Source: Bacillota bacterium
GTDB taxonomy: Bacteria; Bacillota; Clostridia; Lachnospirales; Lachnospiraceae
Direction: 5' to 3'
DNA length: 64,000 nucleotides
Assembly (NCBI GenBank): GCA_023392615.1
Contig: JAEVYT010000030.1
Span: 124,001-188,000 of the forward strand
Positions 45,666-53,740 of the stretch are shown piece after piece. Numbering within the stretch: position 1 is the first letter of the stretch; each line of letters starts with the position of its first letter. The notes under the pieces were generated by a model that was not told the origin of the DNA, ran no database searches, and worked only from the letters and a program-made list of their open reading frames with translations. The translations under genes were made by a program, and so were the position numbers.

Positions 45666-45701
45666 ATTAGTCAGAATAGTATATTAAGTGTAAATTATGT
45701 A

Positions 45702-47816
45702 TTACTTTTTAACGGTGATTTGGATTTTTGCTGTCTTTTTACTTCCATCTTTCGCTGTAGCAGTAATGGTAACTTTACCGGCTTTTATTCCCTTAACAAC
45801 ACCGGTAGAAGTCACTGTTGCAATCTTAGTATTAGAAGACTTCCATGTTACGGCTTTATTTGTAGCGTTGTTTGGTGCTACTGTAGCTTTAACGGTTAGT
45901 GTCTTCTTTACTTTAAGCGTCTTTGAAGCAGTGAGCTTGATGCTAGAAGTAAGTATTGGTTTAACTATGATGGTACAAGTCGCTGACTTGCCGTTTGATG
46001 TAGTGGCTGTGATTATGACAGTACCAGCTGCCTTAGTAGTTATTATGCCGTTTGTTACCGTAGCAATTTTATTGTTAGAAGTTTTCCATACTACAGTTTT
46101 AATTGTTGCGTTGGTAGGTGCAACCATAGCAGTTAGCGCAAGTTTATTTCCTACGTATAATGTTTTCGAAGTAATATTTAACTTTACACTACTTGCAAGT
46201 ATATTTGTTACGGTCACTTTACATACTGCTGATTTACCGTTTGCGGTTGTAACCGTAATATTTGCGCTACCGGCTGCTTTTGCTACTACTACACCATAAG
46301 TATTCACTGTTGCTATAGAAGTATTTGAAGTTTTCCAAGTTACTGCTTTATTAGTTGTACTTGACGGCGTTATTGTTTCATACAGTGTGAATGTTCCACC
46401 GACAGAGAGACTTTTTGAAGTTACATTAAGGGCGATGGAACTTGCTGTAACGACTACATTCTGGGTTCCGAAGTATACAGTGGTTCTTGAAGGTACAAGC
46501 CCTTTAATATTGGATAATGAAGGAATTTTATTTTGAGAACAATATAAATATTCAAGCGCTGTATTGTTTGTTATATCCAATGAAGTTAATGCATTGTATT
46601 CACAATCAAGATCATTTAATAACTTATTCTTTGACACATCTAATGTCGATAGCGCATTATTATTACAGTAAAGAGTATCTAATACGGTATTCTTGGATAC
46701 ATCAAGAGTTTTTAATGAGTTCTTACCACAATCTAAATATTCTAGTAAGGTATTATTCGATACGTTCAGTGAGGTTAATAAATTATCATAACATCCTAAG
46801 GCGACTAATGCGGTATTCTTTGTTAGATCTAAACTGGTAATTTTGTTTTCGATACAATCTAGATATGCTAGCTTGGTGTTATTTGATAAATTCATTGAAG
46901 TTATGAGATTTTCATAACAATAAAGCTGAACTAGTAAAGTATTCTTGGTAACATCAAGTGATTTTAGTTTGTTATTCTTGCATTTAAGATAAGTTAATTT
47001 AACGTTATTTGTTATATCCAGTGTAGAGAGGGAATTATCGGAACAAGAAAGTTCTACAAGTAAAGTGTTTTTTGATAAATCCAATGAGGTTAATAGATTG
47101 TTATAACAATACAGCTCTTTAAGTTGAGTGTTATTAGTCACATTAATCGAAGTTAATTTGTTATCAAAACAATCTAGTTCGGTTAATAATGTGTTCATAG
47201 ATAAATTAATTGTGGTAAGTGAATTGGCTGCACAATTTATGCTTTCTAATTTGGGGTTATTGCTTAAATTTAAAGAAGTTAGTAGATTACCGTTACAGTA
47301 AAAATGTACAAGCGCAGTGTTCTTGGTAAGATCTATAGTAGATAAACTATTATTAGAAAAACTGAAAAACTTTAGTAAAGTATTCTTTGAAACGTCTAAT
47401 GATTTTATAGAATTTTTATCACAAAAAAGCGTATCCAAAGCCGGATTATTGGTTACATTTAAGGAAGTTAATAAGTTATTTGAGCAATCAAGATCCTCTA
47501 GTAATAGATTCTTTGAAACATCAATTGATGCTAACTTATTATTTGAGCAATCTAATGTTTTTAATGATGTAAAGTATTGAATTCCTGACAAGTCCGAAAT
47601 GCTTTTGTTATTTACGAAAAGTGTTTCTATCCCTGAAACATCGGATGGATAAATTGCACTTCCTGGTGCTTTTTCTATCTCTTGATACACAGATGTTAAG
47701 AAGTTAGTGTCCTTAAAAGCTGTTTTAATATCAGTCTCTGCAGCAGAAACAGGACGAGGGATAAAAATGAATATTGCTAGAAACATAGATAAAAATAATA
47801 ATGTAATTTTTTTCAT
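45702..47816 (-). CDS. Secreted leucine-rich-repeat and Big2 (Ig-like) protein
   Basis: 704 residues. A signal peptide (KKITLLFLSMFLAIFIF) ends near PVSAAETD. A short cap is followed by about 16-17 leucine-rich repeats of 21 residues (consensus LxxLxCxxNxLxSLDLSxNT) from about residue 80 to 430. A cysteine recurs at the same place in nearly every repeat. Three bacterial Ig-like Big2 domains of about 80 residues follow (TSKSLSVGGTFTL ... VTWKTSNTSIATV), ending in a basic tail. There is no sortase motif or membrane anchor. AAGGAGG precedes the ATG. It is probably a surface or secreted adhesion or carbohydrate-binding protein; the ligand is unknown. Confidence 0.93.
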   Translation of the reverse strand: MKKITLLFLSMFLAIFIFIPRPVSAAETDIKTAFKDTNFLTSVYQEIEKAPGSAIYPSDVSGIETLFVNNKSISDLSGIQYFTSLKTLDCSNNKLASIDVSKNLLLEDLDCSNNLLTSLNVTNNPALDTLFCDKNSIKSLDVSKNTLLKFFSFSNNSLSTIDLTKNTALVHFYCNGNLLTSLNLSNNPKLESINCAANSLTTINLSMNTLLTELDCFDNKLTSINVTNNTQLKELYCYNNLLTSLDLSKNTLLVELSCSDNSLSTLDITNNVKLTYLKCKNNKLKSLDVTKNTLLVQLYCYENLITSMNLSNNTKLAYLDCIENKITSLDLTKNTALVALGCYDNLLTSLNVSNNTLLEYLDCGKNSLKTLDVSKNTVLDTLYCNNNALSTLDVSKNKLLNDLDCEYNALTSLDITNNTALEYLYCSQNKIPSLSNIKGLVPSRTTVYFGTQNVVVTASSIALNVTSKSLSVGGTFTLYETITPSSTTNKAVTWKTSNTSIATVNTYGVVVAKAAGSANITVTTANGKSAVCKVTVTNILASSVKLNITSKTLYVGNKLALTAMVAPTNATIKTVVWKTSNNKIATVTNGIITTKAAGTVIITATTSNGKSATCTIIVKPILTSSIKLTASKTLKVKKTLTVKATVAPNNATNKAVTWKSSNTKIATVTSTGVVKGIKAGKVTITATAKDGSKKTAKIQITVKK

Positions 47817-47877
47817 TATTGAAAATCCTCCTTTTAGTATAAAAATGTTTTATAACTTTCATGTATAATCGACATTA

Positions 47878-47906
47878 ATTTTATAATAATGTGGAAAAAT
47901 ATTCAA
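47878..47906 (-). promoter_or_regulatory. Promoter of the LRR gene
   Basis: On the minus strand TTGAAT (complement of 47901-47906), 17 nt, TAAAAT (complement of 47878-47883), about 60 nt upstream of the start. Confidence 0.6.
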
Positions 47907-47990
47907 TAGTAAAAAGGAAAATATTTCTTTTTTGGTAGAAAAGCACGAAGAAATGAATTCCTCATGCTTTTATTATACGTAAATATATTT

Positions 47991-48203
47991 TTATCTTCGG
48001 TGCAATTTATCAACACAATCAATAATATCCTGACGAGTACGTGATGTATCAGTGTGCTTAATCACATAATCTCTGGTATCGGAATCCAACGAATCCAAGT
48101 AATCCTCACTGCTTGCATTCATAAAAGCACCTGGAAAAAAGCCGCTATATAATTGAACCATAGGCACAGGTTGATCAGTAACATATCTTTTTGATAAATC
48201 CAT
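47991..48203 (-). CDS. Small hydrophilic protein, unknown
   Basis: 70 residues from the ATG complementary to 48201-48203; GGAGGT (48211-48216) lies 7 nt upstream, and the longer in-frame start at 48218 overlaps that site. The protein begins DLSKRYVTDQPVPMVQLYSG and ends in a charged helix (RQDIIDCVDKLHRR). No signal peptide, membrane segment or known motif. I do not recognise the family. It lies upstream of the LRR gene on the same strand with a separate promoter for that gene. Confidence 0.55.
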   Translation of the reverse strand: MDLSKRYVTDQPVPMVQLYSGFFPGAFMNASSEDYLDSLDSDTRDYVIKHTDTSRTRQDIIDCVDKLHRR

Positions 48204-48565
48204 AATTATCACCTCCAATAAGGAGTATTATCTGCATTTTCTATTTAATGTATGTATGGATGGTATAAGAAGGAGTGTAATTTATACTAAATCGATATGA
48301 ATAGCATAATAATGATAGGTTAGTGCTAAAAAATACTATAATCCGGGGTTGTCCATAATGTGCTAATTATGGTAAAATAATGCTATAGGACTAATGTACT
48401 ATGAAATTGTTTTTTGACTTTATAAACAACAGATACAAATATACACTGGGAGTGCAACAAAGACGTTGTATTCTCTTTTTCTGTTATTAATAGTTATTAT
48501 TTGCACAATGACAACTACATATGGAAAGAGTATATATACTTAAGATAAAGTATTAGGAGGAGAAT

Positions 48566-48946
48566 TTGTACAATTTAATCATTGATGTTGTAAATAAAAT
48601 AGTATTTATAGAGCTTCTAGGAAGTCTGGCGTATGACCAAATCAAGTCATATGTTAGCGATCTGCATAAGATAACAGATAGACATGAAACTAAGTTATAT
48701 TCTATGTTAATTATGGCAAATAGATTAGATCCATTATCACAAAATAACCTGCCACATTTTCAAGAAGCAATTGAAATAGCATTATCGTGGGCAGATAAAA
48801 TCGCTGTTGTAAATGGGAATAGGACTTTGACTCTCATCCAAATGAAACGGATTGAATCCGAGGCAAGGAAACTTGTTAATACAGATATAAAAATTATGAG
48901 ATATAAATCAAAAAATGATGCACTAAAATATATATTGTCTAAATAG
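48566..48946 (+). CDS. STAS-like small protein
   Basis: 126 residues starting at TTG 48566, chosen because AGGAGG (48555-48560) sits 5 nt upstream and no ATG is suitably placed. The sequence alternates strands and helices: YNLIIDVVNKIVFIELLGSL, then LYSMLIMANRLDPLS and a long helix, then IAVVNGNRTLTLIQMKRI. This resembles STAS/SpoIIAA-like domains (a beta strand, helix and conserved loop), without the phosphorylatable Ser of anti-anti-sigma factors clearly visible. It is cytoplasmic. The 346-base gap upstream has a hairpin GTGCAAC/GTTGTAT followed by CTCTTTTTCT at about 48450-48482, which could act as a terminator or attenuator. Confidence 0.55.
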   Translation: MYNLIIDVVNKIVFIELLGSLAYDQIKSYVSDLHKITDRHETKLYSMLIMANRLDPLSQNNLPHFQEAIEIALSWADKIAVVNGNRTLTLIQMKRIESEARKLVNTDIKIMRYKSKNDALKYILSK

Positions 48947-49014
48947 CCATTTCGGCTACATTACAAATATGATTTCCATATGTAGTTTATTATAATAAAG
49001 TTTCAATACTCTAT

Positions 49015-49248
49015 TTATTTTCTTCGATGAAGTGATTTTAGAACAAAACAAAAAAATATTACAAATAGTATAGATAGAATTGTAATAATTGTATGGTATC
49101 TAGCGTGTGGAAAGATTAATCCCCAGGTGTAGTCAGTATAGATAAGAACATAAATTTTCCACCCTATATTACAGATAATTAGAATTAATAAGTATGCGGC
49201 AAAACCAAAGATAAGCCCCTTAATAAGACAAGATATTAGTCGGTTCAT
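49015..49248 (-). CDS. Small two-pass membrane protein, unknown
   Basis: 77 residues. Two hydrophobic segments: FGFAAYLLILIICNIGW near residues 15-31 and TIITILSILFVIFFCFVLK near residues 53-71, then a basic tail. No known motif. The ribosome binding site is weak (AAGAG). It lies between the STAS-like gene and the deacetylase, convergent with the former. The 340-base gap after it (49249-49588) is AT-rich and holds nothing else I can name; TATAAT at 49506 may be a -10 box of the deacetylase but lacks a good -35. Confidence 0.5.
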   Translation of the reverse strand: MNRLISCLIKGLIFGFAAYLLILIICNIGWKIYVLIYTDYTWGLIFPHARYHTIITILSILFVIFFCFVLKSLHRRK

Positions 49249-49588
49249 AGATTCAACTCTTTTTATTTCAATATATGTATGGGAACAAATTGTATGTTAT
49301 ATGTGCTTGTTCAGTTTTATAGTTGCACTAGCTATCAGGAAAGCAGTTGATATAAGAAAGTTCCGGTAGGATGTTCTGTTAGGTAGATTTCTCAAGTGTG
49401 GTACGTCATTGTAACAATATTCAATATATGATATTATATACCAATATTATAATGAGTAATAGAGTAGTAATTCATTGTACCAATACGATATTATTTCAGA
49501 TTTAGTATAATATAAAAAGAAAATGTAATGGTAGTTATATTTTCGTAGTAAATTCTAGTTTAATAATAGAGCATTACGGAGGGCTTAA

Positions 49589-50890
49589 ATGAAGAGATTA
49601 AGAATACCATTAATATTATTTATTGTATTTATTCTGGCTTTTACATCTGTTCCAATGATAACAGAGGGTAGTACGACGTTAAGTATGAAATCAGTAGGTT
49701 GGATTTATACAAATAGTGTAAATCATCAAACGCCAGAAGTTTTACAGACGACACAGGATTTGTTTAAAAAAAATAATGCATTTTATATATACAATACCAA
49801 TCAAAAAGTTATTTATTTGACTTTGGATATTGGCTATGAAAATGGATATACAACAAAGATTCTTGATGTTCTTAAAAAACATAAAATTAAGGCGACATTC
49901 TTTGTTTGTAAAGGTTTCATCACTAAGAATCCTGCTGGATTAAAGAGAATGGTTAAGGAAGGACACCTTGTAGGAAACCACACGGTAAACCATTTGAATC
50001 TATCAACATTAAGTCAAAGTAAAATAAAGAGTGAACTAGATGGTGTATCGAAAGCATATGAAAATGTTACTGGAAAAAAGATGGCAAAAATTATGAGGCC
50101 ACCATCAGGGAATTATAGCGAAAGTTCATTATCCATTCTTAATAAGCTTGGATATGAAACTATTTTTTGGAGCATTAATTTGCCTAATGACTGGAATATG
50201 AAAAATCAACCATCAAAATCTTCAGCATTAGCTTTGTTTCCAGAGGAGAATCATAATGGTGCAATTGCATTACTACATGGGGTATCGCCTACAGTTGCTA
50301 ACAACTTAGATGAAATGCTAACCCAACTTGAAAAAGAAGGTTACAAATTTAGGCTTATATCTGAATTGAAACCAACAACTCTGGCACCATCACCAGTAGT
50401 TACATACAATGTGAATTTTAATAGTCAGGGTGGAAGTAATGTAGGCCGAAAAATTGTTAATACAAATATCGTGTTAACAGCCCCATCTGTTCCTAAAAAA
50501 GTAGGTTATACTTTTTTGGGCTGGTATAAAGATTTAAAATATAATACATTATGGAGTTTTGGGAAAGATAGAGTAAAACAGAACACTACTTTATATGCGA
50601 AGTGGAGTAAAAATCCATCAGCACCACATAAAATAACAGCATCTAAAACATCAGCGACTGGTGCTAAAATTAGTTGGAGCAAAGTAAGTGGAGTAAAAGG
50701 CTATGAATTATATCAAGCTAAGACGAGTGCGGGTAATTATCAATTATTAACTTCAACTACTGGCAGTGGTTATGTTAAAAAATCTCTGACGAAAGGTAGG
50801 ACATACTACTATAAGTTAAGAGCGTATACGATAGTCAATAAGAAAAAAGTGTATTCTGCTTATACAAAAATTGCATTCGTTAAGTTGTAA
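49589..50890 (+). CDS. Secreted polysaccharide deacetylase with InlB-type and Fn3 domains
   Basis: 433 residues. A signal peptide (residues 1-25) precedes a NodB/polysaccharide deacetylase domain of the PdaA subgroup. Asp80 is in LTLDIGYENGYT, the metal-binding HTVNH near residue 131-135, and MRPPSGNYS carries the Arg-Pro-Gly motif. IALLHG is motif 5. PdaA itself usually has FDNGYEN; here Asn is Ile, and the second Asp of TFDD is absent as in PdaA. After the catalytic domain comes an InlB-type repeat (VNFNSQGGSN ... FLGWYKDLKY ... LYAKW), then an Fn3-like domain (KISWSKVSGVKGYELYQA). It would remove N-acetyl groups from peptidoglycan or another glycan at the cell surface. Confidence 0.9.
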   Translation: MKRLRIPLILFIVFILAFTSVPMITEGSTTLSMKSVGWIYTNSVNHQTPEVLQTTQDLFKKNNAFYIYNTNQKVIYLTLDIGYENGYTTKILDVLKKHKIKATFFVCKGFITKNPAGLKRMVKEGHLVGNHTVNHLNLSTLSQSKIKSELDGVSKAYENVTGKKMAKIMRPPSGNYSESSLSILNKLGYETIFWSINLPNDWNMKNQPSKSSALALFPEENHNGAIALLHGVSPTVANNLDEMLTQLEKEGYKFRLISELKPTTLAPSPVVTYNVNFNSQGGSNVGRKIVNTNIVLTAPSVPKKVGYTFLGWYKDLKYNTLWSFGKDRVKQNTTLYAKWSKNPSAPHKITASKTSATGAKISWSKVSGVKGYELYQAKTSAGNYQLLTSTTGSGYVKKSLTKGRTYYYKLRAYTIVNKKKVYSAYTKIAFVKL

Positions 50891-50918
50891 AAAAAATAAT
50901 TATTATGATCATTAGAAT

Positions 50919-50962
50919 AAAAAGTTAAATAGGGAAGAGTACACTTCCCTATTTAACTTTTT
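50919..50962. terminator. Bidirectional terminator
   Basis: A perfect 19-bp stem (50919-50937 with 50944-50962), loop of six. It ends the deacetylase gene on the plus strand and overlaps the end of the small minus-strand ORF. Confidence 0.9.
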
Positions 50963-51107
50963 CGGCGTTTGCTTTATTGGATGGGGATACATTTTTTGAT
51001 GATATGGCATTACTACCATTCTTATAATCCACATCACAATTTGAGTTATTATTTTTAGCACCGGTTTCCTTTGATGGAATTCCGTTGCTATCTTTAACGT
51101 TTTTCAT
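50949..51107 (-). CDS. Small Asn/Lys/Ser-rich ORF, second of an overlapping pair
   Basis: 52 codons, overlapping the end of the first ORF (51094-51252) by 14 bases. Product is low-complexity and hydrophilic (NSNCDVDYKNGSNAISSKN). The ribosome binding site is weak, so expression would depend on coupling to the first ORF. Its stop lies inside the terminator stem. No family is recognised; it could be chance. Confidence 0.35.
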   Translation of the reverse strand: MKNVKDSNGIPSKETGAKNNNSNCDVDYKNGSNAISSKNVSPSNKANAEKVK

Positions 51108-51252
51108 GCTCAGCTTCTTTCACTATCTGATCTAATACGTCGATGAGATCATGAATATTATTAAGTTGGACATTTCTCTCAAGTATATCATTTTTTAAAT
51201 CAACGGACAATGTTTCAAATTTATCCCTAATTGCAGGAGCTACATAAGACAT
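51094..51252 (-). CDS. Small ORF with strong ribosome binding site, unknown
   Basis: 52 residues starting at the ATG complementary to 51250-51252, with GAGGTGAT directly upstream. The product SYVAPAIRDKFETLSVDL (then NDILERNVQL, then NNIHDLIDVLDQIVKEAE) is charged and predicted helical, without signal peptide. I have seen similar short helical proteins in Lachnospiraceae but cannot name the family. It is the first of two overlapping ORFs lying between the isomerase terminator and the deacetylase terminator. Confidence 0.55.
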   Translation of the reverse strand: MSYVAPAIRDKFETLSVDLKNDILERNVQLNNIHDLIDVLDQIVKEAEHEKR

Positions 51253-51305
51253 ATCATCACCTCATTTTTAGATTAACCAGATTTGAAAGAATTATTTATA
51301 TAAAG

Positions 51306-51361
51306 CAAAAAAACCGGGTCACTATAATAAGTTCGTTGAACTTATTAATTTCGACCCGGTT
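51306..51361 (-). terminator. Terminator of the isomerase gene
   Basis: AACCGGGTC pairs with GACCCGGTT around an inner TAATAAGTTC/GAACTTATTA stem; on the minus strand it is followed by a run of T. It lies between the isomerase and the small ORFs. Confidence 0.85.
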
Positions 51362-51387
51362 CGTCATATTACTTTGTTATTTATTGA

Positions 51388-52866
51388 TTATGCAAATGGA
51401 TTCTCGGATTTGTAAAGCATACCCTTAGGTTGATTGAAGCCGATATCGGATACTTCTAAATAGCGGAATACATTGTATAAAGCTTTTCCGTAATGACCGA
51501 ATGCAACAGCTCCGTGATGAGGATAGTTCTTCTCGATTAATACATGACGATAGAAACGACCCATTTCACTGATTGCAAAGATACCGATGGATCCGAAAGA
51601 ACGTGTAGCAACAGGAAGAACTTCACCTTCTGCAACATAAGCACGAAGTTTCGCATCAGCAGTACTCTGAAGACGGAAGAATGTGATCTGTCCAGGAATG
51701 ATGTCACCCTCTAATGTACCACGTGTAATATTTGGTTCCTGATCTGGCTCTAAAGCTCTAGCCATAATCTTCTGATGCTTCATAGAAGAGCTGCTTAACT
51801 TACAGATAGCAGTGTTACCGCAGTGGAAGCCCATGAAAGTATCTTTGTTAGTGTAATCAAAGTTACCCTTGATTTCTGACTCGTACATATCGGCAGGTAC
51901 GGTATTGTTGATATCAAGAAGAGTAACAGTATCTTCACTTACACAAGTACCGATGTACTCGCTTAATGCACCGAAGATATCAACTTCACATGATACCGGA
52001 ATACCCTTAGCTGTTAAACGACCATTAACATAACATGGTACAAAACCAAACTGTGTCTGGAAGGAAGGCCAACATTTGTTAGCAAATACAACGAATTCTC
52101 TAGCACCTTTGTGCTCCTCGAGCCAGTCAAGTAAGGTAAGCTCATATTGAGCTAATTTGGGAAGGATACCAGGCATTTTATTGCCTTCACCTAATTCTTT
52201 AGCCATGTCATCGATTACAGCTGGAATACGAGGATCATTTGCGTGTGCATTGAATGCTGCAAATAAATCGAGCTCTGAATTCTCTTCGATTTCAACACCT
52301 AAATTATAAAGCTGTTTGATTGGTGCGTTACATGCTAAGAAGTCCTGTGGACGAGGTCCAAAAGAGATAATCTTTAAATTCTCAAGACCAAGAATTGTTC
52401 TTGCTACAGGAACGAATTCGCCGATCATGTCAGCTACTTCTTCTGCAGTACCTACTGGATACTCAGGTATGTAAGCTTTGAGTTCGCGGAGTTTAAGATT
52501 GTAGCTTGCGTTAAGCATACCGCAATATGCATCGCCTCTACCATCTAATAAGTCATCACCGCTTTCTTCCGCAGCCGCTACAAACATAGTAGGGCCATCG
52601 AAATATTTAGCTAATAGGGTTTCTGCTGTTTCTGGACCGAAATTACCAAGGTATACAACAAGAGCATTCACTTCAGCTGCTTTTACATCTTCAATAGCTT
52701 TAAGCATGTCCTTCTCATTTTCAACGGTAATTGGGCACTCATAGATATCGCCTAATCTTTCACTATAAGCCTTAACAACAGCACTTCTTCTGCTCGCGGA
52801 TAGTTCCATTGGGAAACAATCTCTACTTACGGCAACTACACCGAGCTTAACTTTGGGGAAATTCAT
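51388..52866 (-). CDS. L-fucose/L-arabinose isomerase family enzyme
   Basis: 492 residues from the ATG complementary to 52864-52866, preceded by AGGAGGT; an in-frame upstream ATG (52890) is before that site. The N-terminal lobe (KVKLGVVAVSRDCFPMELSA) and the C-terminal lobe (SFGSIGIFAISEMGRFYRHVL, HHGAVAFGHYGKALYNVFRYL) match the FucI/AraA-like fold that isomerises aldoses to ketoses with Mn2+. The expected Glu/Asp/His ligands are scattered (MGFHCGN near residue 355). Which sugar it uses is not clear: it lacks typical AraA and FucI length signatures and stands alone without kinase, aldolase or transporter. Codon use suggests high expression. Confidence 0.85.
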   Translation of the reverse strand: MNFPKVKLGVVAVSRDCFPMELSASRRSAVVKAYSERLGDIYECPITVENEKDMLKAIEDVKAAEVNALVVYLGNFGPETAETLLAKYFDGPTMFVAAAEESGDDLLDGRGDAYCGMLNASYNLKLRELKAYIPEYPVGTAEEVADMIGEFVPVARTILGLENLKIISFGPRPQDFLACNAPIKQLYNLGVEIEENSELDLFAAFNAHANDPRIPAVIDDMAKELGEGNKMPGILPKLAQYELTLLDWLEEHKGAREFVVFANKCWPSFQTQFGFVPCYVNGRLTAKGIPVSCEVDIFGALSEYIGTCVSEDTVTLLDINNTVPADMYESEIKGNFDYTNKDTFMGFHCGNTAICKLSSSSMKHQKIMARALEPDQEPNITRGTLEGDIIPGQITFFRLQSTADAKLRAYVAEGEVLPVATRSFGSIGIFAISEMGRFYRHVLIEKNYPHHGAVAFGHYGKALYNVFRYLEVSDIGFNQPKGMLYKSENPFA

Positions 52867-52911
52867 ATTTTTACCTCCTAATTGAAACATTTAAAAATGA
52901 ATCTACACTAT

Positions 52912-52940
52912 ATTATATGGGTTTGTTATATATTAGTCAA
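52912..52940 (-). promoter_or_regulatory. Promoter of the isomerase gene
   Basis: On the minus strand TTGACT (complement of 52935-52940), 17 nt, TATAAT (complement of 52912-52917). Confidence 0.85.
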
Positions 52941-53018
52941 TTTGTAATTAATGATATTTTGTACACAGATTAAAAAATTTATAGAATTTATACGAAAGAA
53001 TACTAAACATTACCAATA

Positions 53019-53047
53019 ATTGAAAAACTTTGTTGAAGAAAATAGTA
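53019..53047 (+). promoter_or_regulatory. Promoter of the DUF4190 gene
   Basis: TTGAAA (53019-53024), 17 nt, TAGTAT (53042-53047). Confidence 0.45.
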
Positions 53048-53104
53048 TGATATGGTAGGATATAGTTACGATTTATATTTATAAAATAATAGGGGGTATA
53101 TTAC

Positions 53105-53587
53105 ATGGACGAATTTAATAATTCTCAGCAGAATAATGCTGATAATACACCTGATTCCCAACCACAGTTTGATCAACCTCAAGTTGACCAACCACAATAC
53201 GAACAGCCACAATATGAGCAACCTCAATATAGTGGGGAATCACAATACCAGCAAACATCTGGTCAGGAATATCAATATGGTCAAAACTATAATGAATATC
53301 CAGAACCTAAGAAAACGGATTCATTTGCAATCGTATCACTCGTATGTGGTATCTGTAGTCTTGTTTTTGGATGTTGTTTATATGTTGTTACCTGGATTCC
53401 TGCCATCGTAGGTCTTGTGTTCGGTATTTTGAGCATTAAGAGAAATCAGAATGGCAATAAAGGTATGGCAATTGCTGGTGTGATTTTATCAGCTTTAGCA
53501 CTTTTATTAGCTATTGTTTTCATTATTTTTGCTGTCGTTTTCGCAACGAGTGGTTTTATGTCAGAATTTCAAAATCTCAATTATTAA
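53105..53587 (+). CDS. DUF4190 membrane protein with Gln/Pro/Tyr-rich N-terminus
   Basis: 160 residues. The first 65 residues are low-complexity with repeated QPQYE units (PQYEQPQYEQPQY). The DUF4190 domain follows: SFAIVSLVCGICSLVFGCCL, VTWIPAIVGLVFGILSIKR, then NKGMAIAGVILSALALLLAIVFII, that is, two or three membrane segments around a GIL-S-IKR loop. DUF4190 proteins are small membrane proteins of unknown role. The N-terminal repeats resemble cytoplasmic or secreted adhesive tails; expansions of this sort vary rapidly. GGGGG precedes the ATG. It is monocistronic, ended by a clear terminator. Confidence 0.85.
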   Translation: MDEFNNSQQNNADNTPDSQPQFDQPQVDQPQYEQPQYEQPQYSGESQYQQTSGQEYQYGQNYNEYPEPKKTDSFAIVSLVCGICSLVFGCCLYVVTWIPAIVGLVFGILSIKRNQNGNKGMAIAGVILSALALLLAIVFIIFAVVFATSGFMSEFQNLNY

Positions 53588-53637
53588 TTATTGCAGTTAC
53601 ATAGCATTAATGTGTTTTGAAAAATAGTTATCAATAG

Positions 53638-53686
53638 AAGAGCTACGGTATAGGACAGATGATCTGTTCCTCACCGTAGCTCTTTT
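53638..53686 (+). terminator. Terminator after the DUF4190 gene
   Basis: A perfect 12-bp stem (AAGAGCTACGGT at 53638-53649 with 53673-53684) with an inner GGACAGA/TCTGTTCC stem and a short T-run. Confidence 0.8.
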
Positions 53687-53740
53687 ATAAATTATCAAAT
53701 AAAGTTTATCATAGGAGAAATTACCACATTACACATTATT

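Noticed and set aside
45642..46840. Plus-strand ORFs, including hydrophobic ones
   Set aside because: They are antisense shadows of the LRR/Big2 gene, produced by its repeats.
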